From: Cryptomeria japonica
Lineage: Eukaryota; Streptophyta; Pinopsida; Cupressales; Cupressaceae
Length of the DNA: 64,000 bases
NCBI RefSeq assembly: GCF_030272615.1
Contig: NC_081411.1
Coordinates: 187,619,449 to 187,683,448, forward strand
Reading direction: 5' to 3'
The notes under the pieces were generated by a model, which worked only from the letters and a program-made list of their open reading frames with translations, had not been told where the DNA came from and did no database searches. The translations under genes were made by a program, and so were the position numbers. Shown one piece after another: positions 22,803 to 35,400 of the stretch. How positions within the stretch are numbered: position 1 is the stretch's first letter; each line of letters starts with the position of its first letter.

Positions 22803-24048
22803 TGTTGGAGTTGTTGAATATGGTTGTTCATTGTTGCTGCTAGGATATGTTGTTGTCATTGATGTCAACACATTCCTATGGTTTATTTCGGTGAGTTAGG
22901 GAAGATCTTCTGATCCAGTTTTGTAGTTTGGTTTTGTTGATCACTGTTTTGTAGAGACCGGTATTTCCTCTCGTATATTTCGGTGTGATCAGATCTTGTG
23001 CTGAGGTTTTGGGAAATTGTTTCAGATGGTCTTGTGTATCTTCATTTCAGATGGTTCATGATTTGGTGCCCCCAAGTTATCTTTCTTTGTGGCAGTTGCT
23101 GATTAGTTGTGTTCTTGAGCTTTCTAATGTTGATTGATGAAGATTTGATAAGTGGTGTTGGTTTAGCTATTGGTAATGATTCTAACATGCTTGCTAGTGT
23201 TTCCTAGTCATGTCCTATTTGTTTTGGTGACCCGCATTAATCGTTGTATGATTTTTTGATGGTTTTCATCAACCGGTATTGATTTGTGTGTTATGCGGCA
23301 TTTTTGATGGTGTAGCATGTTGCTGTTGATCTTGGTGTGATTTTCGATGGATGTGATCATTTCGGAATTTGACTTAGGTCCATGTTATGTAATGTAAATT
23401 ATTATATTGGTCTGGTGATTGATCTTTGTATCGTGTAATGTAATTTTGTGAGTTGAGGGTTTAGCTGACCGTGTTATCAAGGTTGATGAATTGTATATAT
23501 AGGTGAGTTATTCACTTAGTTTTTGTGTTGGTATTGTGTTTGCATTATCACGGAGAAGTGAATGTGCAAACAAGAACTTTATCATTTAGTAAGTGTTGAG
23601 GTGAGATTGGTGTTGCAGGGCAGACAATTGTGCTTAACCAAAATTGTCATCAGGCATTTGTAGATGCTATCATTGCATTTCATTTCTTCCGGATTGTAAT
23701 CTGAATCATATTGTAAGTTAGTGAGACTTCTCTGAGGATTATAGATGGACAAATATCTTTTGAGCAGTGAGCTCTAGGAAGTGTGACTGAATGCATGTGC
23801 CTTCCCCTTTGTAATATTTTCACATACTACTACAGAGTATCATCTTACCATGGGTAGATTCCCACTATGGCTTTTCCCTTAACCGGGTTTTCCATGTAAA
23901 AAATCTTGGTGTTGTGTGTTGTGTTGTTAATTTGCTTATCTGTTTATTGTTGCAGTTTATCAGCCTATGTTTTGGAGTTTATTTTTCTGGATCTAGTGAA
24001 GACTGATTAACCCCCCCTCTCAGTCTTCCTTCATGATTGCTACTAACA
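22803..24048 (+). repeat. Copia-2 5' LTR
   Basis: Starts TGTTGGAGTTGTTG and ends GATTGCTACTAACA, 1,246 bases. It is directly repeated at 28627-29877. It contains 'tgtatatataggtgag' near 23493, a plausible TATA region. It is followed after two bases by the primer site. Confidence 0.93.
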
Positions 24049-24050
24049 AT

Positions 24051-24062
24051 TGGTATCAAAGC
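24051..24062 (+). other. Copia-2 primer-binding site
   Basis: TGGTATCAAAGC, complementary to the 3' end of plant initiator-Met tRNA with one change (family TGGTATCAGAGC). Confidence 0.85.
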
Positions 24063-24103
24063 TAGATCATCCGATAGAATCTTAATCACTTGAGGAGATC
24101 TTG

Positions 24104-25140
24104 ATGGCAGGTCAAGGTATTCTTTTCAAAAAGGACAGTTCAAGGTTTGATGGAAGCAACTATACTATATGGAAGAGCCGGATGGAGGTGCACTTGAAAT
24201 GTCTTGGAGAGGATTACTGGAAGATTACTAGGAATGTCTATGTTGTTCCTCGAAATAGACCATCTACTCCTGATGAGGTTAAGTAAGTAGAATATAATAT
24301 TAGAGCGAAGGAATCATTGCTAAGTGTCCTGACTGATTCTAAAATGACAAATGTTATGGGACTTCAGACCGCACATGAGATCTGGGAGAAGCTTGAGATC
24401 ATGTATGAAGGTGATAGTTAGGTGAAATTTGCTAAGTTGTAGAGTTTGAAAGGAAAGTATGAGACATTGGAGATGGGAGATGATGAGAACATACATTCAT
24501 ACATGGCTAAGGTGAATGAACTTGTCCTTGGTATCAGGTGTACTCGTGGAAAGATTGAGGAAAATCAGATTGTTGCTAAGGTGCTGAGATCTTTGCCTCT
24601 TGCTTATAAAAAAAGGTCTCCGCTATTGATGAGATCTGGAGTGTGACTACAGTAACAAGAGATGTGTTGGTTGGAAAACTTGCTTCATTTGAGCTAAGAG
24701 AATTTGGAGAATCACATGGAAAGTCTGAGACTGCATTTAAAGCATCAACATTTGTATCAGATAAATAGAAATATGATCTTGATGAGTATAGGATATCTAG
24801 ATATGAAAGAGAAAGAAGAGAAATAGTAGAGCAAGAAAAAAAGCTTGATGAGCTTGAAGCATTGATTGCCTGGAGATTGCCTAAAGGTGTCGGTAAGTAT
24901 GATGGAAAGTTTCCCTTAAAATGTTTTTCTTGTAGTCATATAGGAAATTCTGCTTCTAGATGCCTAGAGAGAATGGCTAAGTATGATAGACATGATAAGT
25001 TTGATAAGCATAATAGGAATGATAGATATGAGAAGAATGAAAAATATGATAAGCCTTATAATTCTAACCAGAAGTTTAGGAACTAGAAGAACTATTACTA
25101 TGCTACAGATGGTGGTGTTACAAATGATGAATCAGAAGGA
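24104..25140 (+). pseudogene. Copia-2 gag (UBN2-type) remnant
   Basis: The frame starts 'MAGQGILFKKDSSRFDGSNY' at 24104. It contains 'WEKLEIMYEGDS', 'LKGKYETLEMGDDENIHSYM' and 'KVLRSLPLAYK', the usual order of copia gag. Stops are TAA at 24284 and TAGs at 24419 and 24440; a frameshift lies near 24615 and a further TAG at 24766. The zinc knuckle 'CFSCSHIGNSASRC' near 24925 has the zinc-binding His replaced by Asn. A striking run of charged Asp/Arg/Lys/Tyr words follows ('KYDRHDKFDKHNRNDRYEK'). It would have formed the particle and bound element RNA. Confidence 0.85.
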
Positions 25141-26610
25141 GATGAGGCTGTGTTTATTGCCATTACAGAAGATAGACATGTACCTATTGATTCCACTAGT
25201 TGTTTTATTGAGGAGAAAGCTTTGGCTGCTAAGGTAGAAGAAAAGGGTGAATGGGTGATTGATGGCGGTTGTTCACATCATATGACTGGTGATAAAAGTA
25301 AATTTATAAGCATGGAAAGGTATGGTGCTAAATGGTTAGATTTGGAGATGACAAAGCCCGTGTGATCTGTGGGAGAGGTTCTATTTCTTTTGATGGTAAG
25401 CATAACATTGAGGATGTCTTGTATGTTAAAGGTTTGAGGAATAATATTTTGAGTGTTGGACAGAAGGTTGATAAGGGTTATGATCTACAATTCAAGGATG
25501 GTAAATGCAAGATCTTAAATGCCTCTGGTATAGAGATTACATCTAGGACTAAGATTGAATGTAAAATTTTTTATTTGAATGCCGGTTAGAAAAGTTGTTT
25601 GATTGCTAAGATAGATGAGAGTTGGTTGTGGCATAGGAGAATGTGTCATGTAAACTTTGATTCATTGATTTAGATCAGTTCTACACAAGTCATTAGAGAT
25701 CTGCCTAAGATTGTTAATCCTGTTAATCCGGTATGTAAGGAATGTCAGTTGGGTAAGAAAACAAGGATTTATTTCACGAATAAACATTATACATCTGATG
25801 GACTACTAGATCTTGTGCATACTGACATGTGTGGGCCTACAAATGTTAGAAGTGTGCAAGGTGATATATACTTTATGTTGCTAATCGATGATTATTCCTA
25901 GATGATGTGGGTTGTCTTTTTGAAGGAAAAATTAGAAGCAATTGAGAACTTCAAGATATTCAAAGCTAAAGTTGAAACTAAGTCCAGATTAAAGATGAAG
26001 TGTCTGAGATCTGTTAGAGGTGGAGAATTCTATTCCGGTGAGTTCAATTCATTCTGTGAGATGCATGGAATCAGAAGACAACTATTTGCTCCTAAAAACC
26101 CACAACAAAATGGAGTTGTTGAGAGAAAGAACCATACTATTTTGGATGCTACAAGAACTATGTTGATTGAAGAAAATGTTATGAAGGTCTACTGGAGAGA
26201 AGAAATTAGAACTATAGTCTATACATTTAAAAGAGTTCATATCAAAGGTGATACTAGTAAGACCCCTTATGAGCTTTGGTTTGGTCATGTTCCTAATATG
26301 AAAAATTTCAAAGTTTTTGGTAGCAAATGTTATATCAGGAGAGATGAGGATATTGGAAAGTTTGATGCTAGAAGTGATGAAGGTATCTTTTTGGGATATT
26401 CTACAAAGAGCAAAGCCTACTGGTGCTATAACAAGAGACTAAGAAAGATAGTTGAGAGTGCAAATGTGAAGGTGGATGAGAACCTTAGGAAGGAGATCAG
26501 AGCATGCAGATATGATGATGGTCAATATGTTATTCTAGCTCTTGTTCAGTCTGAAGAGCCTAAGCAGAATGATTTGGTAGAGACTATTAATATGGATGTT
26601 GTTGCTGGTG
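25141..26610 (+). pseudogene. Copia-2 protease and integrase remnant
   Basis: The protease motif reads 'WVIDGGCSHHMTGDKSKF' near 25255; the family triplet DSG is DGG, so the residue after the catalytic Asp is changed. A frameshift follows near 25335. The pre-integrase zinc region is 'WLWHRRMCHVNF' and 'VCKECQLGKKT'. The integrase core has 'LVHTDMCGP' (first Asp), then 'LRSVRGGEF' where the second catalytic Asp is Val, and 'NGVVERKN' with the Glu. The chromatin-side tail 'FDARSDEGIFLGYS' follows. A TAG at 25899 and a one-base shift near 26610 break the frame. It would have joined cDNA ends to host DNA. Confidence 0.88.
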
Positions 26611-27790
26611 AGATGATGTTCAGGAACCTGAGGATCAGAACAAACAAAAGACTCCGAGGTATATTAAATTGAATCATTCTGAGAATTGGATTATTGGTGA
26701 TAAGAATACAGGTGTGATAACTAGAAGAAGGTTAGCTGTAGAAGAAGTATGTTTGATTTCTAAAGTTGAACCTAAAGATGTTGTTGAAGCCTGTAAAGAT
26801 GATAACTGGATAAGAGCCATGGAAGAAGAGTTAGATCAGATTGAAAAGAATAACACTTGGGAACTTGTGCCTAGACCTAAGGATAAAAATGTTATTGGTA
26901 CTAAGTTGGTTTTTAAGAACAAATTGAATGAAGCTAGTGAAGTAGTCAGAAATAAAGCTAGGCTGGTCTGCAAAGGATATTCACAACAAGAAGGAATTTA
27001 TTATGAAGAAACTTTTGGCCCAGTTGCCAGAATTGAAGCCGTTAGACTGTTACTTACTTATGTTGCTTATAAAGATTTCAAGGTATATCAGATGGATGTA
27101 AAATCTGCATTTCTGAATGGTGATCTAGAGGAAGAAGTTTACATTGAGCAACCTAACATATTTTCACTGTTGAATGATGGAGACATGGTATGTAAGTTGA
27201 AGAAATCTCTTTATGGATTAAAATGAGCTCTTAGAGCCTGGTATGCTAGATTAGACAAATACTTGTTGAAATTGGGATTTACTAAAGGTGTTGCTGACAG
27301 TAATCTGTACTTTAAGATTGAAAATGATAACATTCTAATTGTTGAAGTCTTTGTTGATGACATTATCTTTGGTGGTGATGATGATATGAGTATGAATTTT
27401 TCCAGTGATATGTAGAAAGAATTTGAGATGTCGATGATTGGTGAGATGATTTTTTTCTTAGGTTTGCAAATTGCACATACAGGAAAAGGCATCTTTATAT
27501 CTCAAACTAAGTATGTTAAGGAACTATTGAAGTTTGGATTAGATGATTCCAAACCGATTGGAACTCCTATGGTGACTGGTTGTAAATTGTCCAAAAATGA
27601 TGAATCTCTGAAAGCTAATCAGAGTTTGTACAAGTCTATGGTTGGTGGACTACTATATATTACTTAGACTAGGCCTGACATTATGCATGGTGTGTGTATG
27701 GCTGCTAGATATCAAGATGATCCGAAGGAGAGTCATGTCACTCTTGTTAAGAGGATATTCAAATATCTAAAGGGAACTGTAGATTAAATG
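26611..27790 (+). pseudogene. Copia-2 reverse transcriptase remnant
   Basis: The frame reads '[19 protein letters not shown]', '[18 protein letters not shown]', '[20 protein letters not shown]' and 'LKKSLYGLK'. A stop follows at 27224, then 'RAWYARLDKYL' resumes. The catalytic box is 'FVDD' at 27350-27361 (family YVDD). TAG stops occur at 27413 and 27665, at positions where the family has Gln. 'FLGLQIAHTGKGIFISQTKY' is intact. It would have copied element RNA into cDNA inside particles. Confidence 0.9.
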
Positions 27791-28302
27791 GTTTATGGTA
27801 TCCAAAGAATGATGATTTCATATTGTGTGCCTACATTGATGCAGATTGGGCTGGTGATGTTGATGACCGGAAGAGTACTACTGGTGGAGCATTCTTTTTA
27901 GGTAAGAAGTTGGTTTCATGGGCTAGCAAGAAACAAGATTCGGTATCCTTATCTATTGCTGAAGTTAAGTACATTATTGTTTCTAGTTATTGCACTTAGA
28001 TAGTTTGGATGAAGAAAATGTTGAAAGATATCAAAGTTATTTATGATGAGCCTATTGTTATATATTGTGATAATTCTAGTGCTATAAACATGTCAAGGAA
28101 TTTGGTGCAACATTCAAAGACTAACCATATATCAATCAAATATAATTACTTGAGAGAGGAAGTAAGTGAAGAGAAGGTGAAGTTGGAATATGTATCTACA
28201 AAGGAGCGAATTGCTGATATTTTCACTAAGCCTTTGCGTGCAGATACATTTATTTACTTGAGAGACAAGTTAGGGGTATCCACTGCTCCTGATGAGAACT
28301 AG
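27791..28302 (+). pseudogene. Copia-2 RNase H remnant
   Basis: 'YIDADWAGDVDDRKSTTGG' near 27835 carries the first catalytic Asp. 'KKQDSVSLSIAEVKYI' carries the Glu (family STAEAEY). 'IYCDNSSAINMSRN' near 28062 carries the next Asp. 'QHSKTNHISIKYNYLREEV' and 'RIADIFTKPL' complete the conserved copia C-terminus. A TAG at 27997-27999 replaces a conserved Gln in 'CTQ'. The polyprotein stop is at 28300-28302. Confidence 0.9.
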
Positions 28303-28614
28303 ATGCATTGAGTTACATCGATCTAGTGGATTTCAGAGCCTTATTATTTTATTTGAATTGGTGTGTTGGTGTTGCTCCTCTGCTAGAGTAGTCTGTTGAT
28401 TTGGTTGTGTGTCCCAGGGGGAGAGAGATTCATGTTTCTGTTTTGGGAGAGAGTTTGGTTTTCTTGTTTTGGAGATCTTTGACATTGTTGTCAAAGGGAG
28501 AGAGAGATCATGCGAAAAATGCATTATCTATCTTGATCTTAGGGGGAGTTTGCTGGTGATATCTTCTTTCTTTGCATTAACTATTTTTCACATTAATATG
28601 TTGCCATCAATGCC

Positions 28615-28625
28615 AAAGGGGGAGA
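28615..28625 (+). other. Copia-2 polypurine tract
   Basis: AAAGGGGGAGA lies two bases before the 3' LTR, the usual plus-strand primer of copia elements. A second similar run (gggggagagagatt) near 28419 and a third near 28541 (aggggga) lie upstream. Confidence 0.85.
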
Positions 28626-28626
28626 T

Positions 28627-29877
28627 TGTTGGAGTTGTTGGATATGGTCATTGATTGTTTCTGCTAGGATATGTTGTTTTCATTGATGTCAACATATTCC
28701 TGTTGTTTAGTCCAGTGAGTTTGAGAAGATCTTTTGACCGATTTTGTAGTTTGGTTTTGCTGATCACTATTTTACAGAGACCGGTATTTCCTCTGGTATA
28801 TTTCGGTGTGATCAGATCTTGTGCTAAGGTTTTGCTATATTATTTCGGATGGTCTTTTATATCTTTATTTCATATGGTTCATGATTTGGTGCCCCACAAG
28901 TTATCTTTCTTCGTGGCAATTGTTGATTGGTTGTGTTCTTGAGCTTTCTGATGTTGATCGATGAAGATTTGATAAGTGGTGTTGGTGCAGCTATTGGTGA
29001 TGATTATAACATGCTTGCAGGTGTTTCCTCGTCATGTCCTATTTTTTTTGGTGATCTGCATTAATTGTTGTGAGAGTTTTTCATGGTTTTCATCAACCAG
29101 TATTGATTTGCGTGTTATGCGGTATTTATGATGGTGTAGCGTGTTGCGGTTGATCTTGGTGCAATTTCTGGTGGATGCGATCATTTGGGAATTTGAATTA
29201 GGTCCATTCTATGTAATTTAAATCATTATATTGGTCTGGTGATTGATCTTTGTATCATATAATATAATTTTGTGAGTTGAGGGTTGAGGGTTTAGCCGAC
29301 CTTGTTATCAAGGTTGATGAATTGTATATATAGGTGAGTTATTCACTTAGTTTTTGTGTTGGTATTGTGTCTACATTATCAGAGAGAAGTGAATGTGTGA
29401 ACAAGAAATTTATCATTGAGTAAAGTATTGAGGTGAGATTGGTGTTGCAGGGTAGACAATTGTGCTTAACTAGAACTATCATCAAGCATTTGTAGATGCT
29501 ATCATTGCAGTTCATTTCTTCCGGATTGTAATCCGAATCATATTGTAAATCAGTGAGACTTCCCTGCCTTCTGGGCAAATATCTTTTGAGCAGTGAGCTC
29601 TAGGCAGTGTGCCTAAATGCATGTGCATTCCCCATTGTAATATTTTCACATACTACTGCAGAGTATCATCTTACTGTAGGTAGGTTCCCACCATGGTTTT
29701 TCCCTTAACTGGGTTTTCCACGTCAAAAATATTGGTGTTGTGTGGTGTGTTGTTAATTTTCTTATCTGTTTATTGGTGTAGTTTCTCAACTTATGTTTTG
29801 GAGTTTAATTTTCTGGATCTAGTGAAGACTGATTCACCCGCCCCTCTCATAGTCTTCCTTCTTGATTGTTGCTAACA
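28627..29877 (+). repeat. Copia-2 3' LTR
   Basis: Starts TGTTGGAGTTGTTGGATATG and ends GATTGTTGCTAACA, a direct repeat of 22803-24048. It differs by many point changes and a few small indels, for example an extra 'gagggtt' near 29282. Confidence 0.93.
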
Positions 29878-29882
29878 ATTCC

Positions 29883-30758
29883 CCCCAAAATTGAAGATTC
29901 TAAGGTATGCATTCAACTCGCTAACAATAGAATTATTTATGTTACTTTGGACAACCCAGAATGACAAGATAATGTTGCTTTGTTCAAAGATAAGGCCTTT
30001 TTTATGAAATGGTTTGGTGAATGGCTGACATTTATTAGGGTCCGTAAATGATGTGATGAAAATATAGGAACCACTTTTATATGAAACCCCTCCCAAATGG
30101 TTTCTACTTGGTGATAGTAGATAGTGCAAGATCGAAGCAAAGCATATTATTTAATGTACTTTACTTTATGGGAGGTATGGGTTTCTATATCAAGGATTGG
30201 GAACCAACATTTAATCTACTCAAAGCAACTATAGATGAAATCTTTATGTGGTTGAGATTGTATTATCTTCCAAGGGAATATACTTAGAAATCCTTAAAAT
30301 CATTCGCAATGGGGATCTTTCTTTAGGCTAATGAAGCAATTGAAAAGAAACATTTTAGCTTGTATGCTCACATTTGCATCAACTAGAAACCCTACCCACC
30401 TCTACCAAAAGCTATTGAGATTCATACTAATGAGGGTTTGCACTGGTAATAGGTTGAGGTGGAAGAAGTGATGGAGAATTGTAAGCAATGTAAAGTGGTG
30501 GGGAATTCAATGGAAGAATACATATTGTCAGCAAAAAAGGGAATGAATCAATTCAGGCATAGATGAATAATAAAATAGCAAAAATGGATGACAAGAGGTT
30601 GGGGTTTAATGATGCTAATAATGATGGGTTTGGAAAGTCAGGTGCTCAACCAAATTCAAAGGAGATGGTTGTAGTAGAAAATTAGGTTGAAAAGGTAGCT
30701 CTTGAACTAAAATCTAAGAATGATTTAGATTTCCAAATGTTCATAGTTGAGAATGTTA
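29883..30758 (+). pseudogene. LINE-B piece 2: ORF1 central part
   Basis: This is a plant LINE ORF1 of the DUF4283 type. 'MKPLPNGFYLVIVDS', 'DWEPTFNLLKATIDEIFMWL' and 'LYYLPREY' (30081-30287) match the RNA-binding core. 'EKKHFSLYAHICIN' and 'VEEVMENCKQCKVVGNS' follow, the latter being the start of a zinc knuckle. A Lys-rich tail runs to 30758. Stops occur at about 30285, 30325, 30384 and 30450. The sequence is cut at 30759 by the composite inverted-repeat element and continues at 43522. Confidence 0.65.
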
Positions 30759-31250
30759 CTATAGCGTATGTGAAAGATCATGGGAGGCCAAAAAGTGGCA
30801 ATGGAAAAAAAACAAAACATTTTAAACCTTTCCAAACACGCCAAAATCCGCTTTGACTTTTTGTTTGGGTTGGCCAAAATTTGAATTTGGTTTGGTAATA
30901 CCAAACCAAATTAGATATCCGTTAATATCGGATATCGGGTATCCATTAATATCAAATATCAAATATCCGATTTCTGATATCACCATTGTGATGTCATATT
31001 TTTTTCAAATCAAAAATTGGATATCCATTTTTCTCAACATAAAAAACATAGTTTAGTAAAATGGGCATAACATTTGCATTCCTTATTGAAATTTTGATTT
31101 CTTACAAGCATTGGAAAGGTAATTCAGAGACCTATCAAATGGATGAGGTATTTTGATGATATTATAGAACAAAAATTAATTATAATCATTTGAAGTTAGT
31201 CCTTCAATTTTAAAACTTTAAATACTCACAAATTTTGCATACAAAGTCTC
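30759..31250 (+). repeat. Left inverted arm of the composite element
   Basis: Contains repeated 'atatccgat/atcggatat' words at 30915-30980, the 'gggcataac' block near 31063 and 'gcattggaaaggtaatt' near 31108. All of these recur inverted in the right arm. Confidence 0.65.
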
Positions 31251-32400
31251 ATTTTTTTCCTATCTCCTGCTTTATCTATCACTTTTCTATCTATACTTAT
31301 ATAATATATTATATCTATCTCTTTCTTATCTACTTATGTCAGTTATTTTCTCATCCCATCTAGATAAAAAAATTCCCAAGCTACATGCATCTCTACATAT
31401 ATCTCCATCTTTCTATTCCTATCTCTCCCTCTACCACTCCATCATTGTCACTCCTTATTTCTATATTTCTCGCTAATAATATCTCTTCTCTCTATTTAGC
31501 TTCCTCCTCTACCTTATCCTACCAATATTTATATATTACTTTGTCTGTATCACCTCCTTTCTCTCCCTATCTTGTCCCCTCTATCTCTATATCCCTATAG
31601 ATCTGTCTTCATGTATATTTATATCTCATTATCTCTAAATCTCACTTATTCACTCCATCTCTCCCTCCATTTGTCTTACTCTCTCTCTATCACTTTCTAT
31701 CCATATCTATCTCTATATCCATCTTCACATCTTCATCTTTTTCCCTATCAATCTCTCTTTTTATATGTTCCTCTATCTTTATATATCTTCCTCTATACAT
31801 GATTAATCTACTTCTCTGTCTCGTCCTCTATCACCCTCTTGAAGTATCTTTCCCTTTCTCCACCTTTATCTCTTTATTTGCTCCATCGTTATATATCTCT
31901 GGCTCTCTCCCCACATCCTTCTCTATAGTGCCTTTATATATCTCTATATCTTCCTCTTTCTCTCTCTCCCTCTCTATCTATCCCTATCTATAATCTTTAT
32001 TTCTCTTTCTCACTCTCTTGCACTATCTATATCTCTCTATCTATCGATATTCACCTTCCTTTATATCTCTCTATCTCTTCCTTTTTTTAATCTCTCTTCA
32101 CCCCTCTCTATCTTTTTTTCTCCATCTCTTCATATATTTATATTTGTCTTTACCTCTCTCTTTCTCTATATCTATTCATCTCCCTCTCCCTTTATCTTCA
32201 TTTTTTATCTCCATCATCTTCTCTCCTTTTTAATATCTAGATATGTCTACCTCTTTCTATCCATTCTTGTCCTTTAGTTTTTCTCCCTCTCGCTTCATAC
32301 TCCTTAATATCTATATCTCTATTTATGTCCTTGTCCTTTTGTTCTTTTCCCTCTATTTAGTTCTTCATCTCTCTTCACCCTTATATCTCTCCTTATTTGA
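31251..32400 (+). repeat. Pyrimidine-rich tract (CT/TCTATC)n
   Basis: About 1.15 kb of degenerate 'tctctatctctatc' sequence, nearly free of G on the plus strand. Long open frames rich in Ser, Leu, Tyr and Pro here (for example 31385-31600, 31572-31802, 32018-32233) are composition artefacts, not genes. Confidence 0.85.
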
Positions 32401-35400
32401 AACAGTATATATGGTCTCCTAATGGGTTATATCATGTCCTAAGGGGTCATAGAACATCATATAACCCCTTAGGACACAATATGACCCCTAAGGACACCAT
32501 ATTGTCTCCTAAGGGGTCATAAAACACCATATGACCCCTTAAGACACAACAAGACCTCTAATGATACCATATGGTGTCCTAAGGGGTCCTAAGACACCAA
32601 GTGACCCCTTAGGACACCATAGGACCCCTACTGACACAATGTAGCATCCTAAAGGGTCATATGGTGTCCTAAGGGGTCATAGGACACCATATGACCCCTT
32701 AGGACACCATACGACCCATAAGACCATATAGTGTCCCAAGGGGTCATATGGTGTCCTAAGGGGTCATAGAATGCCATATGACCCATTAGGACACAATACG
32801 ACCCATGATGACACCTAAGGGGTAATATAGTGTCCTAAGGGGTCATAGGACACCATATGACCCCTTAGAACACCATACGACACCTTACGACACCCTATGG
32901 TGTCCTAAGGGGTCATATAACACCATATGACCCCTTATAACACAAGAAGACCCATACAAACATGATATGGTGTTAGGAGACACCATATGACCCCTTAGGA
33001 CACAATATGACTCCCAACGATACCTAAGGGGTCATATGGTGTCCTAAGGGGTTATATGATGTCCTAGGAAACTTTAGGACACAATATGACCCCTTAGCAC
33101 ACCATACAACCCCTAACGACACCATATGGTGTCCTAAGGGGTCGTAGGACACCATATGACCCGTTAGGACACAATATGACCCCTAACAACACCTAAGGGG
33201 TCATATTGTGCCGTAAGGGGTCATAGGACACCATATGACCCCTAACGACACTATATGGTGTCTTAAGGGGTCATATTATGTACTAAGGGGTCATAGGACA
33301 CCATATGACCCCTAACGACACAAAATGACACCTAACGATACCTAAGGGGTCATATGGTGTTCTAAGGGGTCATAGGACACCATTTGACCCCTTATCACAC
33401 CATATGACCCCTAATGACACCATATGGTTTCTGAAGGATTCATATGGTGTCCTAAGGGGTCATAGAACACCATATGACACCTTAGGACACCATATGATGC
33501 ATAATGACACTATATGGTGTCCTAAGGGGTCATAAGACACCATATGACCCCTTAGAGGACTATACAACCCATAATATGGTGTCTTAGAGGGTCATAGACC
33601 ACCATATGACCCCTTAGAACACCATACGACCCATAATGACACCATGTGGTGTCTTAAGGGGTCATAAGACACAATATTACCCCTTAGGACATAATATGAC
33701 CCCTAACAATATCATATAGTGTCCTAAGGGGTCATAGGACACCATATGACCCCTTAGAACACCATACGACCCCTTGCGACACCATACCACCCTTTACGAC
33801 ACCATATGGTTTCCTAAGGGGTCATATGGTATCCTAATAGGTCATATAACACCATATGACCCCTTAGAATGCAAGAAGACCCATAACTAAATGATATGGT
33901 GTCCTAAGGGGTTATATGGTGTCATGAGACACCATATGACTCCTTAGGACACAATATGACCCCTAACGATACCTAAGGGGTCATATGGTGTCCGAAGGGG
34001 TTATATGATGTCCTAGGAACCTTTAGGACATAATATGACCCCTTAGCACACCATACAACCCCTAACAACACCGTATGGTGTCCTAAGGGGTTGTAGGACA
34101 CCATATGACATGTTAGGACACAATATGACCCCTAACAACACATAAGGGGTCATAGGACACCATATGACCCATAACAACACTATATGGTATCTTTAGGGGT
34201 CATATTATGTCCTAAGGGGTAATAGGATGCCATATGACCCCTTAGCACTCCATACAACCCCTAACGACACCATATGGTGTTCTAAGGGATCATATGATGT
34301 CCTAAGGGGTCATATAACACCATATGACCCCTTAGGACACCATACGATGCAAAATGACACCATATGGTGTCCTAAGGGGTCATAGGACACTATATGACCC
34401 CTTAGGAGACCATACAACCCATAACAACATAATATGATGTCCTAGAGGGTCATAGAACACCATATGACTCCTTAGAATACCATACGACACATAACAACAC
34501 CATGTGGTGTCCTAAGGGGTCATAAGACACAATATGACCCCTAACGAAGTCATATAGTGTCCTAAGGGGTCATAGGACACCGTATGACCCCTTAGGATAT
34601 AAAATAAACCCTAATGACACCTAAGGGGTCATAGGACACCATACGACACATAAAAAACACCAAATGGTATCTTAAGGGGTCATATGGTGTCCTACGGTGT
34701 CATAGGACACCATACAACCCATAGAACCATATAGTATCCCAAGCATATGGTGTCTTGAGGGGTCATACGACACCATATGACCCATTAGGACACAATAAGA
34801 CCCTGATGATACCTAATGAGTCATATAGTGTCCTAAGGGTTCATAGGACACCATATGACCCCTTAGGACACCATACGACTCCTTGTGACACCATATTGTG
34901 TCCCAAGGTATCGTATGGTATCCTAAGGGGTTATATAATGTCCTAAGGGGTCATATGGTGTCCTAAGGAGTTATAGAACATCATATGACCCCTTAGGACA
35001 CCATAAGACCCATAACGACACCATATGATTTCCTAAGGGGTCATATGGTTTCCTAAAGGGTCATGGGACACCATATGACCTCTTAGGACATAGTATGAGC
35101 CCTAACAAAAACTAATGGATCATATGGTGTCTAAGGGGTCATACGATGTCTTGTGACCCCTTAGGACACAATATGGCCCCTTAGCACACCATACAACCCC
35201 AACGACACCATATGACCCAATCGGACACAATATGACCCCTAACAATACCTAAGTGGTCATATGGTGTCCTAAGGGGTTATATGATACCATATGACCCCTT
35301 AACACACCATACAACCCCTAATGACACCATATGGTGTCCTAAAGGCTCATAAAACACTATATGACCCCTTAGGACACCATAAGACTTATAACAACATTAT

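Larger units (their letters stand above)
22803..29877 (+). mobile_element. Copia-2, complete Ty1/copia retrotransposon with two LTRs
   Basis: Two LTRs (22803-24048 and 28627-29877) flank a Met-tRNA primer site, gag, protease, integrase, reverse transcriptase, RNase H and a canonical polypurine tract. The flanking bases are ATTCT (22798-22802) and ATTCC (29878-29882), a 5-base target duplication with one change. The LTRs differ at roughly one position in seven over the first 120 bases, so the insertion is old. Numerous stops, many of them TAG, and several frameshifts inactivate it. It sits inside LINE-B ORF1. Confidence 0.93.

Noticed and set aside
31385-32233. Several open frames of 60-76 codons rich in Ser/Leu/Tyr
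   Set aside because: Pyrimidine-rich DNA lacks stop codons by composition; no domains.
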